This document shows, piece after piece, positions 4,782-6,270 of a stretch of 6,270 nt of DNA. The notes beneath the pieces are model-generated. The model made no database searches, was not told the origin of the DNA, and worked only from the letters and a program-made list of their open reading frames with translations. The stretch comes from Gemmatimonadales bacterium (GTDB lineage: Bacteria > Gemmatimonadota > Gemmatimonadetes > Gemmatimonadales > GWC2-71-9). Each line of letters starts with the position of its first letter. The first letter of the stretch is position 1. A program made the position numbers and the translations under genes. The stretch spans positions 1-6,270 of the forward strand of contig JAUVRV010000173.1 in the NCBI GenBank assembly GCA_030597435.1, read 5' to 3'.

Positions 4782-4823
4782 CCACGGTGCTAGCCCGGGC
4801 CATCCCGTGGGAGCCGCCCCACG
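4782..4823 (+). other. Two mutually exclusive stem-loops between sulfurtransferase and sufU
   Basis: CCACGG (4782-4787) can pair with CCGTGG (4805-4810), enclosing the palindrome GCCCGGGC (4793-4800). Alternatively CGTGGG (4806-4811) can pair with CCCACG (4818-4823). The shared middle strand means only one can form. They fill most of the 68-base gap before sufU. No T tract follows. They might set relative expression of downstream genes or be RNA processing sites. Confidence 0.3.
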
Positions 4824-4845
4824 CGTGACGAACACCGGCGCGAGC

Positions 4846-5322
4846 ATGGATAGAGAGACGCTCATCACCATTCTGGTTGAGCACTCCAAGCACCCGCGGC
4901 ACGAGGGGTGGCTCGAAGACGCCGATGTGCGCGTGCCGGGAGGCAATCCTGGGTGTGGCGATGTAATCACGCTGCATGTCAAGGCGGATCCGGACAAACC
5001 GCGGATAGCAGCGGCGACATTCGAAGGGAGCGGGTGCACCATCAGCCAAGCCGCGGCGTCGATACTGCTTGGGCTCGTGAATCGAGACAGACTGTCATTC
5101 GAGAAAGCGCTCGACTTTTCTTACGAAGAGATGTTGTCGTTGTTGGGACCTGAAGTGGTCGGCTCTCGGTATACCTGTGCCACGTTGGCGCTAGGCACGC
5201 TCAAGACAGCGGTTAAGACGATCGAGATGGACCGCAGACTCAAGGCCGCGGGCCACAGTATAGAGGACATTCGGCGGCTCCGAGAGGCACTGGCGGCGTC
5301 AGGAGATTCAAAGAGACAATGA
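4846..5322 (+). CDS. sufU: SufU-like Fe-S scaffold / zinc sulfurtransferase
   Basis: This 158-residue member of the IscU/SufU fold accepts sulfur from cysteine desulfurase for Fe-S cluster assembly. The conserved ligand set is present: C37 and D39 in NPGCGD, C64 in GSGCTISQAAASIL, and C111 in RYTCATLALGTLK. In Bacillus SufU the equivalents of these four residues bind zinc and receive persulfide sulfur from SufS. The CATL context and lack of the HC pair of IscU point to SufU. The distance C64-C111 (47) is nearer that of IscU (about 43) than of Bacillus SufU (about 62), so much of the usual SufU insertion is missing. A charged helix (about 128-150) extends the C-terminus. The ATG at 4846 fits family N-termini (MDRETLITILVEHSKHPRH). 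GTG at 4825 or 4807 would add 7 or 13 residues, and no start has a strong ribosome binding site. No sufS or sufBCD is in view. Confidence 0.86.
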   Translation: MDRETLITILVEHSKHPRHEGWLEDADVRVPGGNPGCGDVITLHVKADPDKPRIAAATFEGSGCTISQAAASILLGLVNRDRLSFEKALDFSYEEMLSLLGPEVVGSRYTCATLALGTLKTAVKTIEMDRRLKAAGHSIEDIRRLREALAASGDSKRQ

Positions 5323-5591
5323 CATACATCATCGCCGCACCGTGCATCGACGTTCTCGATAGGGGATGCGTGGACGTGTGTCCGGTCGACTGCATCTATG
5401 AAGGACCAGACCAGCTGTACATCGACCCGGAGGAGTGCATCGACTGCGGGGCGTGCGAGCCTGAGTGTCCCGTGACCGCCATTTTCCCCGAAGATGAGGT
5501 GCCCGAAGAGTGGGAGAGCTACATCAAGAAGAACTATGGGTATTTCGAAGGGGATGTGGAACGGGATGTGGCGAAGGGACGCGCCGGATGA
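5319..5591 (+). CDS. fdxA: 7Fe-type bacterial ferredoxin ([3Fe-4S][4Fe-4S])
   Basis: This 90-residue electron carrier begins MTYIIAAPCIDVLDRGC and has cysteines at 9, 17, 21, 25, 40, 43, 46 and 50. The spacing equals that of Azotobacter ferredoxin I. By homology C9, C17 and C50 hold a [3Fe-4S] cluster, C21, C40, C43 and C46 a [4Fe-4S] cluster, and C25 is the free cysteine. After the second motif (CIDCGACEPECP) comes the usual FPEDEVPEEW segment and a short acidic/basic tail. The ATG overlaps the sufU stop by four bases (ATGA), which implies translational coupling. Its place inside an Fe-S operon suggests electron supply for cluster assembly. It could also reduce the heme oxygenase encoded across the promoter. 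Family call is firm; partner is inferred. Confidence 0.92.
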   Translation: MTYIIAAPCIDVLDRGCVDVCPVDCIYEGPDQLYIDPEECIDCGACEPECPVTAIFPEDEVPEEWESYIKKNYGYFEGDVERDVAKGRAG

Positions 5592-5920
5592 CTGCCCCGG
5601 GAGGCGCAAGCGGGGTGCCCGGCTCGCTCGATGTCGACGCGATCCGCGGCTCGCTCCGCCAGGTCAAGGACCCGGAGCTGGGCCTCAGCATCATCGACCT
5701 CGGTCTGATTTACGACGTCGAAGTTGACAACGGGGACGTTCACGTGCGCATGACGCTCACATCACCCGGGTGTCCGGCCAGCGACATGATCGTGAGTGAC
5801 GCGAACGCGGCGGTAAGATCGCTCGACGGCGTGACGAACGTGGAGATCGAGTTGGTTTGGGAGCCTTTTTGGACACCAGAACGCATCGATCCGAGGGTGC
5901 GGGCCCTCATGGGTTACTGA
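5588..5920 (+). CDS. sufT: SufT/MIP18 (DUF59) Fe-S cluster maturation factor
   Basis: This 110-residue protein has the two DUF59 signatures. One is DPELGLSIIDLGLIYDV (28-44). The other is TSPGCPASDMI (58-68), with the conserved C62 implicated in Fe-S binding or transfer. It ends with WEPFWTPERIDPRVRALMG, a tail common in this family. Members (SufT, YitW, plant and yeast MIP18-like proteins, PaaD) help deliver Fe-S clusters to client enzymes. Length is typical of the single-domain form. The ATG at 5588 overlaps the ferredoxin stop by four bases, and GAAGGGA (5573-5579) stands eight bases upstream. The same frame is open for 26 codons further upstream, but this would overlap ferredoxin heavily and is not favoured. 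Downstream, 62 bases separate it from the bacilliredoxin gene. Confidence 0.9.
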   Translation: MTAPGGASGVPGSLDVDAIRGSLRQVKDPELGLSIIDLGLIYDVEVDNGDVHVRMTLTSPGCPASDMIVSDANAAVRSLDGVTNVEIELVWEPFWTPERIDPRVRALMGY

Positions 5921-5982
5921 GCCTTCGGTGTGAGAAGCTCGCGACGACCTGTGACACGAGAACGCGCCTGGGAGACAGAGAC

Positions 5983-6270
5983 ATGAGTGCAAATCGATAC
6001 GATCCAGCCGAAGTTCAGCCGATGCGAGACCAACTCACGCAATTGGGCTTCGAAGAACTGTTGACACCCGAGTCCGTGGATATCGCACTCTCGACCGCTC
6101 ACGGCACGGTGCTCGCCGTGGTGAACTCGGTGTGCGGCTGCGCGGCGGGAGCGGCAAGACCCGGAGTTCGACTCGCGCTGGGTCACCACACCCACCCCGA
6201 CCAGCTCGTCACGGTGTTTGCCGGCATGGAGGTGGATGCCGTGGAGCGCGTCCGGGGCTATTTCCAGGGC
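5983..6270 (+). CDS. BrxA/BrxB-family bacilliredoxin, 3' end beyond window
   Basis: The frame is open from ATG at 5983 to the window edge, giving 96 residues of a family whose members are usually about 135-145. It reads YDPAEVQPMRDQLTQLGFEE near the start, then VVNSVCGCAAGAARPGV with the redox motif C51-G52-C53, then PDQLVTVFAGMEVDAVERVR. This is the YphP/YqiW (DUF1094) thioredoxin-like family. In Bacillus its CGC cysteines remove bacillithiol from S-bacillithiolated proteins. Whether this organism makes bacillithiol cannot be told here. GGGAG (5970-5974) eight bases upstream supports the start. It probably belongs to the sulfurtransferase-sufU-fdxA-sufT operon as the thiol-repair member. The missing C-terminus lies past the edge and is not a truncation signal. 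Confidence 0.93.
   Translation, partial: MSANRYDPAEVQPMRDQLTQLGFEELLTPESVDIALSTAHGTVLAVVNSVCGCAAGAARPGVRLALGHHTHPDQLVTVFAGMEVDAVERVRGYFQG

Noticed and set aside
5510..5587. Extension of SufT by 26 codons upstream
   Set aside because: It would overlap ferredoxin by about 80 bases and adds sequence unlike the family. The ATG at 5588 has the ATGA coupling seen at the previous junction.
5121..5609. Minus-strand frame (162 codons) opposite the sufU end and ferredoxin
   Set aside because: It lies opposite a ferredoxin with all eight cysteines correctly spaced; no motif is seen in the antisense translation.
1..6270. CRISPR array, tRNA or rRNA genes, or a complete insertion sequence
   Set aside because: No regularly spaced repeats, tRNA-like cloverleaf, rRNA signature or transposase reading frame was seen. 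The 23-bp inverted repeat encloses only 25 bases and is not an IS terminus pair.

Overview
The window looks like a chromosomal segment from a Gram-negative bacterium of moderately high GC. The style of several proteins suggests Gemmatimonadota or a relative. Examples are a protein-kinase leader of the ADRYTIERELGSGG type, a PspB-like membrane/coiled-coil peptide, and a CGC bacilliredoxin. This placement is tentative: there is no rRNA or other phylogenetic marker.

Left part (1-1500) is accessory or decaying sequence. An AT-rich minus-strand nucleotidyltransferase-fold gene (16-489) has its own strong promoter (497-524). It abuts the severed N-terminus of a Ser/Thr protein kinase (547-623) and a short stop-interrupted reading frame (681-782). 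Next come a small plus-strand membrane/coiled-coil protein (1042-1329) and a fragment resembling the start of a GAF domain (1351-1494).

Middle part (1571-3722). A plus-strand four-helix DUF2938-type membrane protein (1571-2062) converges on a minus-strand series. Read leftwards from 3722, that series is a MarR-type regulator with a cysteine-rich tail (3096-3722), a hairpin, a previously unlisted 40-residue membrane peptide (2861-2983), and a heme oxygenase (2188-2850).

Right part (3727-6270). A 71-bp divergent control region carries a perfect 23-bp inverted repeat with a 25-bp spacer, plus two overlapping promoters that share a palindromic -35 core. It faces a plus-strand operon: two-domain rhodanese sulfurtransferase (3884-4777), SufU-like scaffold/sulfurtransferase (4846-5322), 7Fe-type ferredoxin (5319-5591), SufT/DUF59 Fe-S maturation factor (5588-5920) and a bacilliredoxin cut by the window edge (5983-6270). 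Two of the junctions are 4-base ATGA overlaps.

Working model (inference): the MarR protein senses Fe-S, redox or reactive-sulfur status through its C-terminal cysteines and represses both sides through the paired operators. On derepression the plus operon would supply sulfur transfer, Fe-S assembly, electron transfer and thiol repair. The minus genes would release iron from heme, possibly with the ferredoxin as electron donor. No SufB, SufC, SufD or SufS is in view.
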